Shown: piece after piece, positions 25,151-33,451 of the stretch
How the letters are laid out: each line of letters opens with the position of its first letter
Numbering within the stretch: position 1 is the stretch's first letter
NCBI GenBank assembly: GCA_035546535.1
Contig: DASZWQ010000017.1
Location: 36,826 to 100,825 of the forward strand
From: Pirellulales bacterium
GTDB taxonomy: Bacteria > Planctomycetota > Planctomycetia > Pirellulales > JACPPG01
Length of the DNA: 64,000 nucleotides
Reading direction: 5' to 3'
Notes under the pieces: model-generated
Database searches by the model: none
Seen by the model: only the letters and a program-made list of their open reading frames with translations
What the model was told of the DNA's origin: nothing
Translations under genes and position numbers: made by a program

Positions 25151-27274
25151 ATGAGCGAAGTCGTGCATCTTGAGCGTCGTGGTGATGTGGCCCTGATTAC
25201 CATCGATTCGCCGCCGGTGAATTCGCTCAGTACGCCGGTTGTCGAAGGGATCTTCTCGCGCGTGGCAGAAGCCAACAAAGACGCGGGCATTCGCGCCATG
25301 GTCATCACCGGGGCTCGCGACAATTTCATCGCCGGCGCCGATATCACCGGCCTGCAGGCGCTGGCCGAGGGCAAGGGCAAAGTCGACTCGCAGAATATCG
25401 GCGCCCTGACCGGCAAGCTCGAAGAGTTGGAAGCCAACGCGAAGCCCGTCGTCATGGCTATCGACGGCTTTGCACTCGGTGGCGGATTGGAAGTGGCCAT
25501 GGCCGGCCACTGGCGGGTCGGTACCACGCGCTGCCGGTGCGGATTGCCCGAGCTGACGCTGGGGATCATTCCGGGCGCCGCGGGCACGCAGCGATTGCCG
25601 CGCATCGTCGGCGTGCAAAAAGCCACGGAGATGATGCTCACCTCGGTCGAAGCTCGCGGCAAAGAGGCTCTCGCCCTGGGCATCATCCAGGAGATGGTCG
25701 AGCCCGAGCGGTTGATCGATGCCGCGATTGCCGCGGCGCGCAAGCTGGCCGACGGCCAGGCGAAACCGGTTCGGGCTTCGCAGTTGAACGACAAGATCGG
25801 CACGCCCGACGAAGCGCGCATGATCATGGAAGGGGCCAAGGCGATCGGCGGCGACAAGCTGCGCAACCTGGTCCACCCGCACCTGTGCATGGACGCTATC
25901 CTTACCGGCGTCACCGACGGCTACCAGGCGGGGCTCAAGCGCGAGGCCGAGAACTTTGCCAAGTGCCTGGCCAGCCCCCAGGCGGCCGGCATGATCCACA
26001 TCTTTTTCGCGACCCGTGCTGCGCCGAAAGTTCCCGGCGTCACGGATCAAAAGTTCGAGCCCAAAGCGATTAAACGCGTGGCCGTGCTCGGCGGCGGCAC
26101 AATGGGCTCCGGCATCGCCACCTCGCTCTTGCAGTCGGGCTTCGAAGTCGTGCTCAAGGAAGTGAACGCCGAGTTCGCTGAGGCCGGGCGTGGCCGCATC
26201 CAGTCGAACCTCGAATCGCGCGTCAAGAAAGGCAAGCTCGCCCAGGACAAATACGATCAGATGATGGCCCGGCTCGCGCCGCAAATCGATTACACAGGCT
26301 TCGACAAAGTCGACATGGTGATCGAGGCCGTGATCGAGAACATTGAACTCAAGCAGGGGGTCTTCGCCGATCTGGAGAAAGCGGTGCGGCCAGATTGCAT
26401 CCTGGCGTCGAACACATCGACCATCGACCTGGACGTGATCGGCGAGAAGACCAAGGCGCAAGATCGCATCCTCGGGACGCACTTTTTCTCGCCTGCCCAT
26501 GTCATGCCGCTGGTCGAAGTCGTGCGCAGCAAGAAGACCAGCCCACAGGCGCTCAATTCAGCCATCAACCTGGTGAAGCAACTGAAGAAGACGCCGGTCA
26601 CGGTGGGCAACTGCGTAGGCTTCCTCGTGAACCGGATATTCTTCCCGTACGGCCAGACGGCGCTCTTGCTCGTCGATCACGGCGTCGACTTGTACCGCTT
26701 GGACAAAGCGGTCTACGACTGGGGCATGCCGATGGGCCCCTTCCGCATGTCGGATCTGGCGGGCGTTGACGTGGCGAAATTCGCCGGCGGCATCCTGGCC
26801 AAGGCCTACTCGGATCACAACTACGTCTCGACCTTGGTTGATCACCTCTTCGCGGCCAAGCGCTTCGGCGAGAAGACCGGGCGCGGCTACTACAAGTACG
26901 AAGGCAAGAAGGCCGAGCACGATCCGGAGCTGGCTGGCTTCATCGCCAAGGCTCGGGCCGACGCAGGCAACCCAGCCGTGATGGAAGTTTCCGATAAGGA
27001 TATCGTCGAGCACGTGATGTTCGGCGTGGTGAATGAGGCTTGTCGTTGCCTGGACGAGGGAATCGCCATCCGGCCGTCCGACATCGACGTGGCTTGTGTG
27101 ATGGGGATGGGATTTCCCGCTTACCGCGGCGGCGTGATGAAGTGGGCCGACACGCTGGGCGCAAAATACATCTACGACAAGCTCGCGGCCTGGCACAAGA
27201 AATACGGCCCCGTCTACGAGCCGTGCGATTATCTGAAGCGCAAGGCCGAGAAGGGTGAAAGCCTGGAGAAGTAA
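25151..27274 (+). CDS. Bifunctional enoyl-CoA hydratase/3-hydroxyacyl-CoA dehydrogenase (FadB/FadJ-like)
   Basis: The 707-residue protein joins an N-terminal crotonase domain with both expected glutamates (E114 in GGLEVAM, E134 in GLPELTLGI) to a 3-hydroxyacyl-CoA dehydrogenase with the NAD motif VAVLGGGTMGSG near residue 310, HFFSPAHVMPLVEVV with the catalytic histidine near 444, and GNCVGFLVNRIFFPY. It carries out hydration and oxidation steps of fatty-acid beta-oxidation in the cytoplasm. The thiolase that usually accompanies it is not in the window. GAGAG precedes the ATG. It is not adjacent to the other crotonase gene. Confidence 0.92.
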   Translation: MSEVVHLERRGDVALITIDSPPVNSLSTPVVEGIFSRVAEANKDAGIRAMVITGARDNFIAGADITGLQALAEGKGKVDSQNIGALTGKLEELEANAKPVVMAIDGFALGGGLEVAMAGHWRVGTTRCRCGLPELTLGIIPGAAGTQRLPRIVGVQKATEMMLTSVEARGKEALALGIIQEMVEPERLIDAAIAAARKLADGQAKPVRASQLNDKIGTPDEARMIMEGAKAIGGDKLRNLVHPHLCMDAILTGVTDGYQAGLKREAENFAKCLASPQAAGMIHIFFATRAAPKVPGVTDQKFEPKAIKRVAVLGGGTMGSGIATSLLQSGFEVVLKEVNAEFAEAGRGRIQSNLESRVKKGKLAQDKYDQMMARLAPQIDYTGFDKVDMVIEAVIENIELKQGVFADLEKAVRPDCILASNTSTIDLDVIGEKTKAQDRILGTHFFSPAHVMPLVEVVRSKKTSPQALNSAINLVKQLKKTPVTVGNCVGFLVNRIFFPYGQTALLLVDHGVDLYRLDKAVYDWGMPMGPFRMSDLAGVDVAKFAGGILAKAYSDHNYVSTLVDHLFAAKRFGEKTGRGYYKYEGKKAEHDPELAGFIAKARADAGNPAVMEVSDKDIVEHVMFGVVNEACRCLDEGIAIRPSDIDVACVMGMGFPAYRGGVMKWADTLGAKYIYDKLAAWHKKYGPVYEPCDYLKRKAEKGESLEK

Positions 27275-27355
27275 ACGCTGAGCGCGAAGTGCTGAGCGAT
27301 GAGCGAGTTCATTGTCAGGGTCACCACACCTACAAGGTTCCGCAGGAGGTCCCCT

Positions 27356-27826
27356 ATGCCCAAGCGCAAAACCTGGCGTGAAAAGTTGGCTGACGACAAG
27401 GGGCTTCCCAAAACGGGGCGCATCACGGGACGCATGACAAAACGCTGGGGGACCGGCACGATGGTCGTGCCGGCTCCGCGCGAGGTTGACGCGATCATGC
27501 GCACGATCCGCCGCGGCAGGCTGATCACGATCAGCGAAATCCGTGCGTGCCTCGCCAAAGCGCACAAAGTCTCGATGGCTTGCCCGATCACGACGGGCAT
27601 CTTCGCCTGGATCGCGGCGCACGCCGCCGAAGAGGCGGCCGACGCCGGACAGAAGCGCATCACGCCCTACTGGCGCACGCTGAAAACCGGCGGCGAGCTG
27701 AACGCCAAATACCCCGGCGGCCTGGCCGCCTTGCGGCAGCACCTGGAAGCCGAAGGGCACAAGATCGTTACCCGCGGCAAACGGTTGTTCGTCGCCGACT
27801 ACGAGAAGCGACTCGCCAAGGTATAG
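27356..27826 (+). CDS. MGMT-family-like DNA-binding protein without the PCHR motif
   Basis: The 156-residue protein resembles small proteins annotated as MGMT family: a basic N-terminus (KRKTWREKLADDKGLP), a winged-helix-like REVDAIMRTIRRGRLITISE, then ACPITTGIFAWIAAHAAEEA and a conserved TPYWRTLKTGGELN. The alkyl-acceptor motif PCHR of methyltransferases is absent; a cysteine occurs only in ACPITTG. It may bind alkylated DNA like alkyltransferase-like proteins, or be unrelated in function. The ATG at 27356 has the ideal GGAGGT seven bases ahead. Confidence 0.6.
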   Translation: MPKRKTWREKLADDKGLPKTGRITGRMTKRWGTGTMVVPAPREVDAIMRTIRRGRLITISEIRACLAKAHKVSMACPITTGIFAWIAAHAAEEAADAGQKRITPYWRTLKTGGELNAKYPGGLAALRQHLEAEGHKIVTRGKRLFVADYEKRLAKV

Positions 27827-27871
27827 TCGTGTGCTCTTGCCGGCGACGTCTGCATCCTACTTGCTCAGCGC

Positions 27872-29164
27872 TTACTTTCCGCCGGCGGCTGCCGTGGCTT
27901 CGCCGCCGCGCTCGAAGCGATAGATTCCCTGGCCGGAGAGCGAGTACGTCGTGAAGTAGACGTCTCCTTCCTCGTCCTCGCCGAAGCTCATGATCGGCAG
28001 CTTTTGCGGGAAAGCGATCTCCTGGTTGGCCGTCACGCGCTTCGAATCGGGGTCGTAGCGCAGGGCCCATATCTTGGCCGTCACATAGTCGGCGTACAGG
28101 TAGGCGCCTTCCAATTCCGGGAGCCGCTTGCCGCGATAGACGGCCCCGCCCGTGATCGACTTACCGACGTCGTGGTGATACTCCCAGATCGGGTCGATAG
28201 CGCCCTTCGGGGCTTCGGCCACGGCCGGCGCGGTAGCCCCCTTCTTGATGAACGGATGCTTGCCTTCGCGGATGTTCCAGCCGTAGTTGCCGCCACGGGT
28301 GATGAGGTCGATTTCTTCCCAAACGTCCTGGCCGACGTCGCCGGCCCACAGCGTGCCCGTCTTGCGATCGAACGCCATGCGCCACACGTTGCGCAGACCA
28401 TAGGCCCAAATTTCGGGCCGGGCATCAGCTTTGTCGACGAAAGGATTGTCCTTGGGAATCGCGTAGTTCTTGTCGCCGTCCTTGTGGTCGATGTCGATGC
28501 GCAGAATCTTGCCCAGGATCGTCGACAGCTTCTGACCGTTGCCCATCGGGTCGTTGGCCGCGCCGCCGTCGCCGAGTGCGATATACAGGTGCCCATCCGG
28601 TCCGAAGGCGATCGTACCACCATCGTGATTCCAGAACGGCTTCTTGATGTCGAGCAGGATTTCTTCGCTGCCGGGATCGGCTCGGTTCGGATCGTCCTTG
28701 CTCACCCGGTAGCTGGCCACGATGTTGCGATGCGGCGTGGTCGTGTTGGTGTAATAGACGAAGAAGCGGCCATTGTCTTTGTACTTGGGATGAAAGGCGA
28801 GTCCCAACAGTCCCTCCTCGTCGGTCTTGTCGTTGTAAGAGACCTTCGAGGTGATATCGAGAAAAATCTTGGTCTGCTCGGCGTTCTGATCGTTGGCAAA
28901 AACGTAGATTTTTCCGCGCTGCTCGGGCACGAAGACCCGGTTCGTGCCGTCGCCGGCATGCGTCACCGTGATGGGGCGGATGGGGATCAGGATGCCACTA
29001 TCGCTCTCGGCGCTCCAGCCCTCCCACGCAAGCTTCGGAAAGGCCACGGCCGGTTGCAGCGTCAGCGGCGTGGTGGTCACATCATCCGCCGCGAGCGCGT
29101 CGTCGGCAAAGATCAGCAAAACCGTCAGGAATGCGGCGAGCGGCTGAAAACGGTTGGCACGCAT
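27872..29164 (-). CDS. Secreted PQQ-dependent sugar dehydrogenase-type propeller (GSDH family)
   Basis: The 430-residue protein carries a signal peptide (hydrophobic FLTVLLIFADDALA) and the glucose/sorbosone dehydrogenase fold: THAGDGTNRVFVPEQRGKIY, DEEGLLGLAFHPKY, WNHDGGTIAFGPDGHLYIAL, GLRNVWRMAFDRKTG and GGNYGWNIREG. The family uses PQQ and calcium to oxidise aldoses at the cell surface, though many bacterial members have no proven cofactor. GGGA lies close before the ATG. It is convergent with the MGMT-like gene and ends 45 bases from it. Confidence 0.87.
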   Translation of the reverse strand: MRANRFQPLAAFLTVLLIFADDALAADDVTTTPLTLQPAVAFPKLAWEGWSAESDSGILIPIRPITVTHAGDGTNRVFVPEQRGKIYVFANDQNAEQTKIFLDITSKVSYNDKTDEEGLLGLAFHPKYKDNGRFFVYYTNTTTPHRNIVASYRVSKDDPNRADPGSEEILLDIKKPFWNHDGGTIAFGPDGHLYIALGDGGAANDPMGNGQKLSTILGKILRIDIDHKDGDKNYAIPKDNPFVDKADARPEIWAYGLRNVWRMAFDRKTGTLWAGDVGQDVWEEIDLITRGGNYGWNIREGKHPFIKKGATAPAVAEAPKGAIDPIWEYHHDVGKSITGGAVYRGKRLPELEGAYLYADYVTAKIWALRYDPDSKRVTANQEIAFPQKLPIMSFGEDEEGDVYFTTYSLSGQGIYRFERGGEATAAAGGK

Positions 29165-29566
29165 AGTTGTCCCTTCATGTGTCGAGTCAGTGCGATAAGC
29201 TCAACATTGTAACCAGCGGCTCGCCGCCGCACATTCCCTCGGTTTTCGCGTCGTGGAGTTATGTATCGAGAAGCCCCCTCTCCCTTCGGGCCTTCGGGAG
29301 AGGGGCAGGGTGAGGGCATTCAGGGGCGAATCCGATTTGCCGCTCCCTCACCCCGGCCCTCTCCCGAAGGGAGAGGGAGTTTGCGGTGCGCGGATTGACG
29401 CCGGCCACGACTGACGATTGTCAGCGAAATGCGTTCGCTGGCAATTCTCAAAACCTGGCGGCTAGCTCGCCGTCGTACCTCGACGATATAATCAACATTG
29501 CTGCCGGCAAGCGTCTCTGCTTGCCACGTTCCGTGCCGCTCGTCTCGAAGGTGGTGGAGTTCGTCT
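29165..29566. other. Intergenic region with GA-rich palindromic repeats
   Basis: About 400 bases between divergent genes. The middle holds two copies of a GA-rich stem listed separately. I see no gene; the part nearest 29567 holds the ribosome-binding site of the nuclease gene. Confidence 0.5.
29274..29377. repeat. Pair of REP-like GA-rich palindromes in inverted orientation
   Basis: Copy one (29274-29316) contains CCCTCTCCCTTCGGG, then GGGAGAGGGG and GGGTGAGGG. Copy two (29345-29377) reads CCCTCACCC, then CCCTCTCCCGAAGGGAGAGG. Each has its own stem, and the two copies are inverted with respect to each other, so they can also pair together. Similar sequence recurs at 33391-33432. Confidence 0.7.
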
Positions 29567-29971
29567 ATGCCAGTGCAGATGGAATTGTCGCGGATCATCA
29601 TCAGCGAGATCAACGAGCAGCAGGTGATCTACTTGAAGGAGGTCGACGGCGATCGCTCGTTCCCCATCCTGATCGGCATCTTCGAGGCTACGAGCATCGA
29701 TCGGCGAGTGAAGGGACACGGCTCGCCACGCCCGCTCACGCATGACTTGCTGGTGCGCGTCACCGAGCACCTGGGCGCCGAGTTCCAAAGCGTGGTGATC
29801 AGCGAGCTCAAGGACCATACCTACTACGCCAAGCTACAGATCAAGCACGAAGGCGAAACGATCGAGGTGGACGCCCGCCCCTCGGACGCGATCGCCGTGG
29901 CGGTAACCTGCGATCCGCCGCTCCCGATCTACGTCTCGGAAGAAGTGCTGAACGACGTGCTGGGGGAGTAG
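29567..29971 (+). CDS. Bifunctional nuclease family protein (BFN/DUF151)
   Basis: The 134-residue protein is a complete BFN domain: MELSRIIISEINEQQVIYLK, FPILIGIFEATSIDRRV, RPLTHDLLVRVTEHLGAEF and a C-terminal RPSDAIAVAVTCDPPLPIYV. Plant and bacterial members have been reported to have RNase and DNase activity or to act as stress proteins. The ATG at 29567 follows GGTGGAG by eight bases; an upstream in-frame ATG would add a non-conserved leader. It faces lysC across a structured intergenic repeat. Confidence 0.85.
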   Translation: MPVQMELSRIIISEINEQQVIYLKEVDGDRSFPILIGIFEATSIDRRVKGHGSPRPLTHDLLVRVTEHLGAEFQSVVISELKDHTYYAKLQIKHEGETIEVDARPSDAIAVAVTCDPPLPIYVSEEVLNDVLGE

Positions 29972-29972
29972 C

Positions 29973-30100
29973 GGGCAGTAGGCAGCCGGCAGATGGCAGC
30001 GAAAAGAGGGCAAGCGATACCTTCTTTATTACTGCCCACTCCCCACTGCCCTCTGCCCTCTTCCCTCTTCCCTCTTCCCTCTGCCCTCTGCCTACTGCCT
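29973..30100. repeat. Long inverted repeat with CCCTCTT-type heptamers between convergent genes
   Basis: GGCAGTAGGCAG (29974-29985) pairs exactly with CTGCCTACTGCC (30088-30099), and the adjacent GGCAGATGGCAG is nearly complementary to CTGCCCTCTGCC. The right half consists of tandem heptamers of the kind CCCTCTT/CCCTCTG. It occupies the whole space between the nuclease gene and the lysC stop. Confidence 0.7.
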
Positions 30101-30105
30101 GCTAA

Positions 30106-31905
30106 TTAAACGCGTGCATCCGCGAACGCCTGCTTCAGGCATTCCAGGCCTTTCTGACCTGCCGCTCCGTCGACGACAACGTTCACGCGAACTTCGCTCG
30201 TGTTGATCATTTCGACGTTGATCCCGGCTTGCGACAGCGAGCGGAACATGCGGATCGCGACGTCGGTATGACTGCGCATGCCGATGCCCGACACCGACAG
30301 CTTGGCCACGCGCGGCGAGCTGGTGACCGGCCCGCAGCCCAGTTTCGTGGCTGTTTCGCGGCTGACCTTGAGCGCCTTGTCCAAGTGCGACTGCGGCACG
30401 GTGAAGCTGAGGTTCGCATGCCCGGCGCGCCCCAGGCTTTGCACGATCATATCGACGAAGATATTGCCGGCTGCGATCCGCTCGAATACTTCCGCCGCCA
30501 GGCCCGGCTGATCCGGAAGACCGCTGATCGTCACCCGGGCTTGCGACTCGTCGAGCTGGATGTCGTCGATGGTCAGGTCTTCCATTCCCTGCAACCGGGC
30601 AACAATTTTCCCCTTCAGCGTTGCCACGATGTCGTCGGCCGTGCTTGCGCGGGCCGGCTCGGCATGGCCGCCATTGGCATCGGTCGCTTGTGGAGGCCTA
30701 TCCAACTCGAACGCCCGGTGTACGGCCCGCAGCGCCGTCGTTCCCTGGTCGCGGCTCACCAGCACCGAGATTTTGATTTCGCTGGTGGTGATCATCAGGA
30801 TGTTGACCTGCGCGTCGGCCAGAGCGCGGAACATACGTTCGGCGACGCCGGTTTGGGTCGCCATGCCGACGCCGACGACCGAAATCTTCGACACGCTGTC
30901 GTCCTGACTGAACCCCTCGGCCGACAGCTCGGCCGCCACGGCCTCGACGGCGCGCAGCGTCGTGGGCAGCTCGTCCTTCGGCACGGTAAACGAAATATCG
31001 GCTTTCGCCTCGGCCCCCACGTTCTGCACGATCATGTCGACCGAAACGTTCTTGGCGGCGATCTTCGAGAAGAGTGCCAGGCTGGTGCCGGGCTTATCCG
31101 GCACGCCCAGGAGCGTGACCCGCGCCTCGTTCTTGACGAGCGACGCACCGCTGACCGCTTGCCCGACGGCCTCGGGGCGCTCGGTGATCATCGAGCCTGG
31201 CTGGTCGCTGAAGCTGCTGCGCACATGGATCGGCACGGAGAACTTCTTCGCGAATTCGATCGACCGGCTGTGCATGACGCCGGCGCCCAGGCTGGCCAGC
31301 TCGAGCATTTCGTCATAGCTGACCTGCTTCATGCGCCGCGCCTCGGGCAGTTGTCGCGGATCGGTCGTGTAGACGCCATCGACGTCGGTGTAGATCTCGC
31401 ACGAATTGGCCTCGAGCACCGCGGCCAGCGCCACGGCCGTGGTATCGCTGCCGCCGCGGCCCAGCGTCGTGATGTTGCCGTCCTCGTCGATGCCTTGGAA
31501 CCCGGCCGCGATGACGATCTTGCCATCGTCGAGCGCCTGCCGCATGCGATCGGTCGAGATCGAGTGAATCCGCGCCTTGGTGTGCGTGCGGTCGGTGCGG
31601 ATGCCGATCTGGGCCCCGGTGAAGCTAATGGCCTGGCATCCCAGCGACTCGATGGCCATGGCCATCAAGGCCACGCTCACCTGCTCGCCGGTCGATAGGA
31701 GCATGTCCATCTCGCGCGCCGGCGGATGATCCATGATCTCGTGGGCCAGGTCGACCAGGATGTCGGTGTTGTGCCCCATGGCGCTGACAACCATCACGAC
31801 GCGATTGCCGTCGGCCTGGGCGCGAACGGCCTTGCGCGCGGCGGCCAGAATCTTTTGACTGTCGGCGACGCTGGTGCCGCCGAATTTTTGCACGATCAGT
31901 GGCAT
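30106..31905 (-). CDS. lysC: Aspartate kinase with four ACT domains
   Basis: The 599-residue enzyme phosphorylates aspartate, the entry to lysine, threonine and methionine. The kinase part has KFGGTSVAD (7-15), GFQGIDEDGNITTLGRGGSD and YTDVDGVYTTDPR. The regulatory half carries two ACT pairs, recognisable by GVPDKPGTSLALFSKIA and by GLPDQPGLAAEVFERIA, each followed by a second ACT unit (ISVVGVGMATQTG and LSVSGIGMRSHTD). Four ACT domains match the cyanobacterial/planctomycete type and imply feedback control by lysine or threonine. It is the last gene of the hom, mutase-like, lysC run. Confidence 0.95.
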   Translation of the reverse strand: MPLIVQKFGGTSVADSQKILAAARKAVRAQADGNRVVMVVSAMGHNTDILVDLAHEIMDHPPAREMDMLLSTGEQVSVALMAMAIESLGCQAISFTGAQIGIRTDRTHTKARIHSISTDRMRQALDDGKIVIAAGFQGIDEDGNITTLGRGGSDTTAVALAAVLEANSCEIYTDVDGVYTTDPRQLPEARRMKQVSYDEMLELASLGAGVMHSRSIEFAKKFSVPIHVRSSFSDQPGSMITERPEAVGQAVSGASLVKNEARVTLLGVPDKPGTSLALFSKIAAKNVSVDMIVQNVGAEAKADISFTVPKDELPTTLRAVEAVAAELSAEGFSQDDSVSKISVVGVGMATQTGVAERMFRALADAQVNILMITTSEIKISVLVSRDQGTTALRAVHRAFELDRPPQATDANGGHAEPARASTADDIVATLKGKIVARLQGMEDLTIDDIQLDESQARVTISGLPDQPGLAAEVFERIAAGNIFVDMIVQSLGRAGHANLSFTVPQSHLDKALKVSRETATKLGCGPVTSSPRVAKLSVSGIGMRSHTDVAIRMFRSLSQAGINVEMINTSEVRVNVVVDGAAGQKGLECLKQAFADARV

Positions 31906-31981
31906 GATGTCTCGTTACGTTGGGCGAGCGACGGTTGTCTGGTCACGAAACGCTCCGCAAGCGGAGCGGTTAAATACTTTG

Positions 31982-32043
31982 GTAGGGTGCTCTGCGAGCA
32001 CCATGTCTTTCGTCGTTGCTGTGGTGCACACAGTGCACCCTAC
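31982..32043. repeat. Triple-hairpin palindromic element overlapping a gene end
   Basis: GTAGGGTGC at 31982-31990 and GCACCCTAC at 32035-32043 are exact inverted ends. Inside are two perfect 7-bp stems with 3-base loops: GGTGCTC/GAGCACC (31986-32002) and GGTGCAC/GTGCACC (32023-32039). The right end covers the stop codon of the mutase-like gene. The outer and inner pairings compete, giving alternative structures. Confidence 0.7.
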
Positions 32044-33251
32044 GAGTTCGTCCCCTCCAGGAAGTAGCGCATCAACTTCCAGCCGGGATCGAACGATAGG
32101 CTCGACTTTGCCGCGGTCGTCTCGCTATACGTGGCTAGCCCGTCAGGATTCACATTCGTTCCGGCGATGGTCCACGGCACGGCGCCGTGGCTGTGCGTCT
32201 TGGTGCGGATTGGCGTGGGATGGTCGGGCGTCACGAGGATCCGGTAATCGCCGTGCTTCTTAAGCGCCGCGTGCAGCGGCCCGACGATGTGCCGGTCGAT
32301 CTCTTCCAGGGCCTTGATTTTCTCTTCGGCGCGCCCTTCGTGCGAGGCTTCGTCCGTGGCCTCGACGTGTACGCAGATAATGTCGGTCGTGGGAATCGCG
32401 TCGATGGCGTAGCGTCCCTTGGCCGCGTAGTCGGTGTCGAGATAGCCGGTGGCGCCGGGTACTTCGATCCGCTTCCAGCCGACCAGCGCCGCCAGTCCGC
32501 GCAGCAGGTCCACGGCCGTGATCATGGCGCCGCTGTGACCGTACGCTTCCTGAAACGGCGTTAGCGCCGGCATGCGTCCCTGGCCCCACAGCCAGATATT
32601 CGTGGCCGGCAGCTTGCCCGCCTTGCGCCGCGCGACATTCACCGGATGGTCGGCAAAGAGCGCCACGCTGTCGTGCATGAGTTGATTCAGCACGTCGCTG
32701 CCGGGACCGCGCGGGTAATCATCCAGCACGCTCTTATCCGTGAGATCATGCGGCGGGGTCGCCCGCGTGTCGTTGCCGAATGGGGCCGGTTTTCCCGCGC
32801 CGCGATAGACGAGCAAATTTCGATAGCTGACGCCGGGAAAGAACTTCAGACGATCGCCGCCGAGCTTTTCCTGCGCGGTCGCCAAGAGCGACGTCGCTTC
32901 TTCGGTCGAGATATGGCCGGCCGTGAAGTCGCGCATCGTCTGGTCTTCGACCGTGACCAGGTTACAGCGGATGGCCCAGTCGTCCGCCCCCAGCTCGATG
33001 CCCTGCGCCGCCGCTTCCAACGGCGCGCGGCCGGTGAAATACGCGAGCGGGTCGTAACCGAACAAGCTCAGGTTGGCCACGTCCGATCCCGGTGGCAGCG
33101 AAGCCGGCACATGGCTCGCGCGGCCCACGACCCCCGCGGCGGCGATCGCATCCATGTGTGGCACGTGGGCCGCTTCGAGTGGCGTGCGGCCGCCGAGCGA
33201 TTCCTGCGGCTCGTCGGCACAGCCATCCGGTATGACGATCGCGTATTTCAT
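32040..33251 (-). CDS. Cofactor-independent phosphoglycerate mutase-like protein, probable homoserine kinase
   Basis: The 403-residue alkaline-phosphatase-superfamily protein resembles archaeal-type iPGM (COG3635): metal-binding D9 in VIPDGCADEP, SLPPGSDVANLSLFGYDP with the candidate active serine S56, GQGRMPALTPF, HVEATDEASHEGR and VTPDHPTPIRTKTH. Members beside threonine genes are widely predicted to replace homoserine kinase. Here it sits between hom and lysC, transcribed in the order hom, this gene, lysC, with no classical thrB in the window. The pathway position is the main argument; a glycolytic mutase role cannot be excluded from sequence alone. Confidence 0.85.
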   Translation of the reverse strand: MKYAIVIPDGCADEPQESLGGRTPLEAAHVPHMDAIAAAGVVGRASHVPASLPPGSDVANLSLFGYDPLAYFTGRAPLEAAAQGIELGADDWAIRCNLVTVEDQTMRDFTAGHISTEEATSLLATAQEKLGGDRLKFFPGVSYRNLLVYRGAGKPAPFGNDTRATPPHDLTDKSVLDDYPRGPGSDVLNQLMHDSVALFADHPVNVARRKAGKLPATNIWLWGQGRMPALTPFQEAYGHSGAMITAVDLLRGLAALVGWKRIEVPGATGYLDTDYAAKGRYAIDAIPTTDIICVHVEATDEASHEGRAEEKIKALEEIDRHIVGPLHAALKKHGDYRILVTPDHPTPIRTKTHSHGAVPWTIAGTNVNPDGLATYSETTAAKSSLSFDPGWKLMRYFLEGTNS

Positions 33252-33278
33252 GGTTCACACTTCAACTCGTCAAAATCT

Positions 33279-33299
33279 CCCCTCCCTGTCAGGGAGGGG
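33279..33299. repeat. 21-bp perfect palindrome upstream of the mutase-like gene
   Basis: CCCCTCCCTG, one central base, then CAGGGAGGGG. It lies 28 bases upstream of the mutase-like ATG in the gap after hom. It could form a hairpin in the transcript or be a GA-rich REP-like copy. Confidence 0.55.
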
Positions 33300-33390
33300 T
33301 CGGGGGAGGGTAACGCGTTCCGCCACAACCGGCGTTCGCATGGCTGAGCGACTCAGCGTGCTATTCAACCCTATTCGTTATGTTTCGTTT

Positions 33391-33432
33391 CTCCCCTCAC
33401 CCTGTCCTCTCCCGGAGGGAGAGGGGTTTTTT
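33391..33432 (+). repeat. GA-rich REP-like stem with T-tract in the hom-mutase gap
   Basis: CCTCTCCC (33406-33413) and GGGAGAGG (33417-33424) form an 8-bp stem with a 3-base loop, followed by GG and six T. Upstream is CCCTCACCC, as in the 29.3-kb copies. The T-tract faces the plus strand, but both flanking genes are on the minus strand, so it would stop antisense rather than hom transcription. Confidence 0.65.
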
Positions 33433-33451
33433 GATCCTCATAAACGGTAAA

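Noticed and set aside
24665..26500. Minus-strand open frame of 611 codons across the beta-oxidation gene
   Set aside because: GC-rich shadow; the plus strand shows crotonase and dehydrogenase motifs.
30040..30100. Possible CRISPR array in the heptamer tract
   Set aside because: The units are 7 bases long with no spacers.
30229..31698. Plus-strand open frame of 489 codons antisense to lysC
   Set aside because: No start context or motif; lysC is complete on the other strand.
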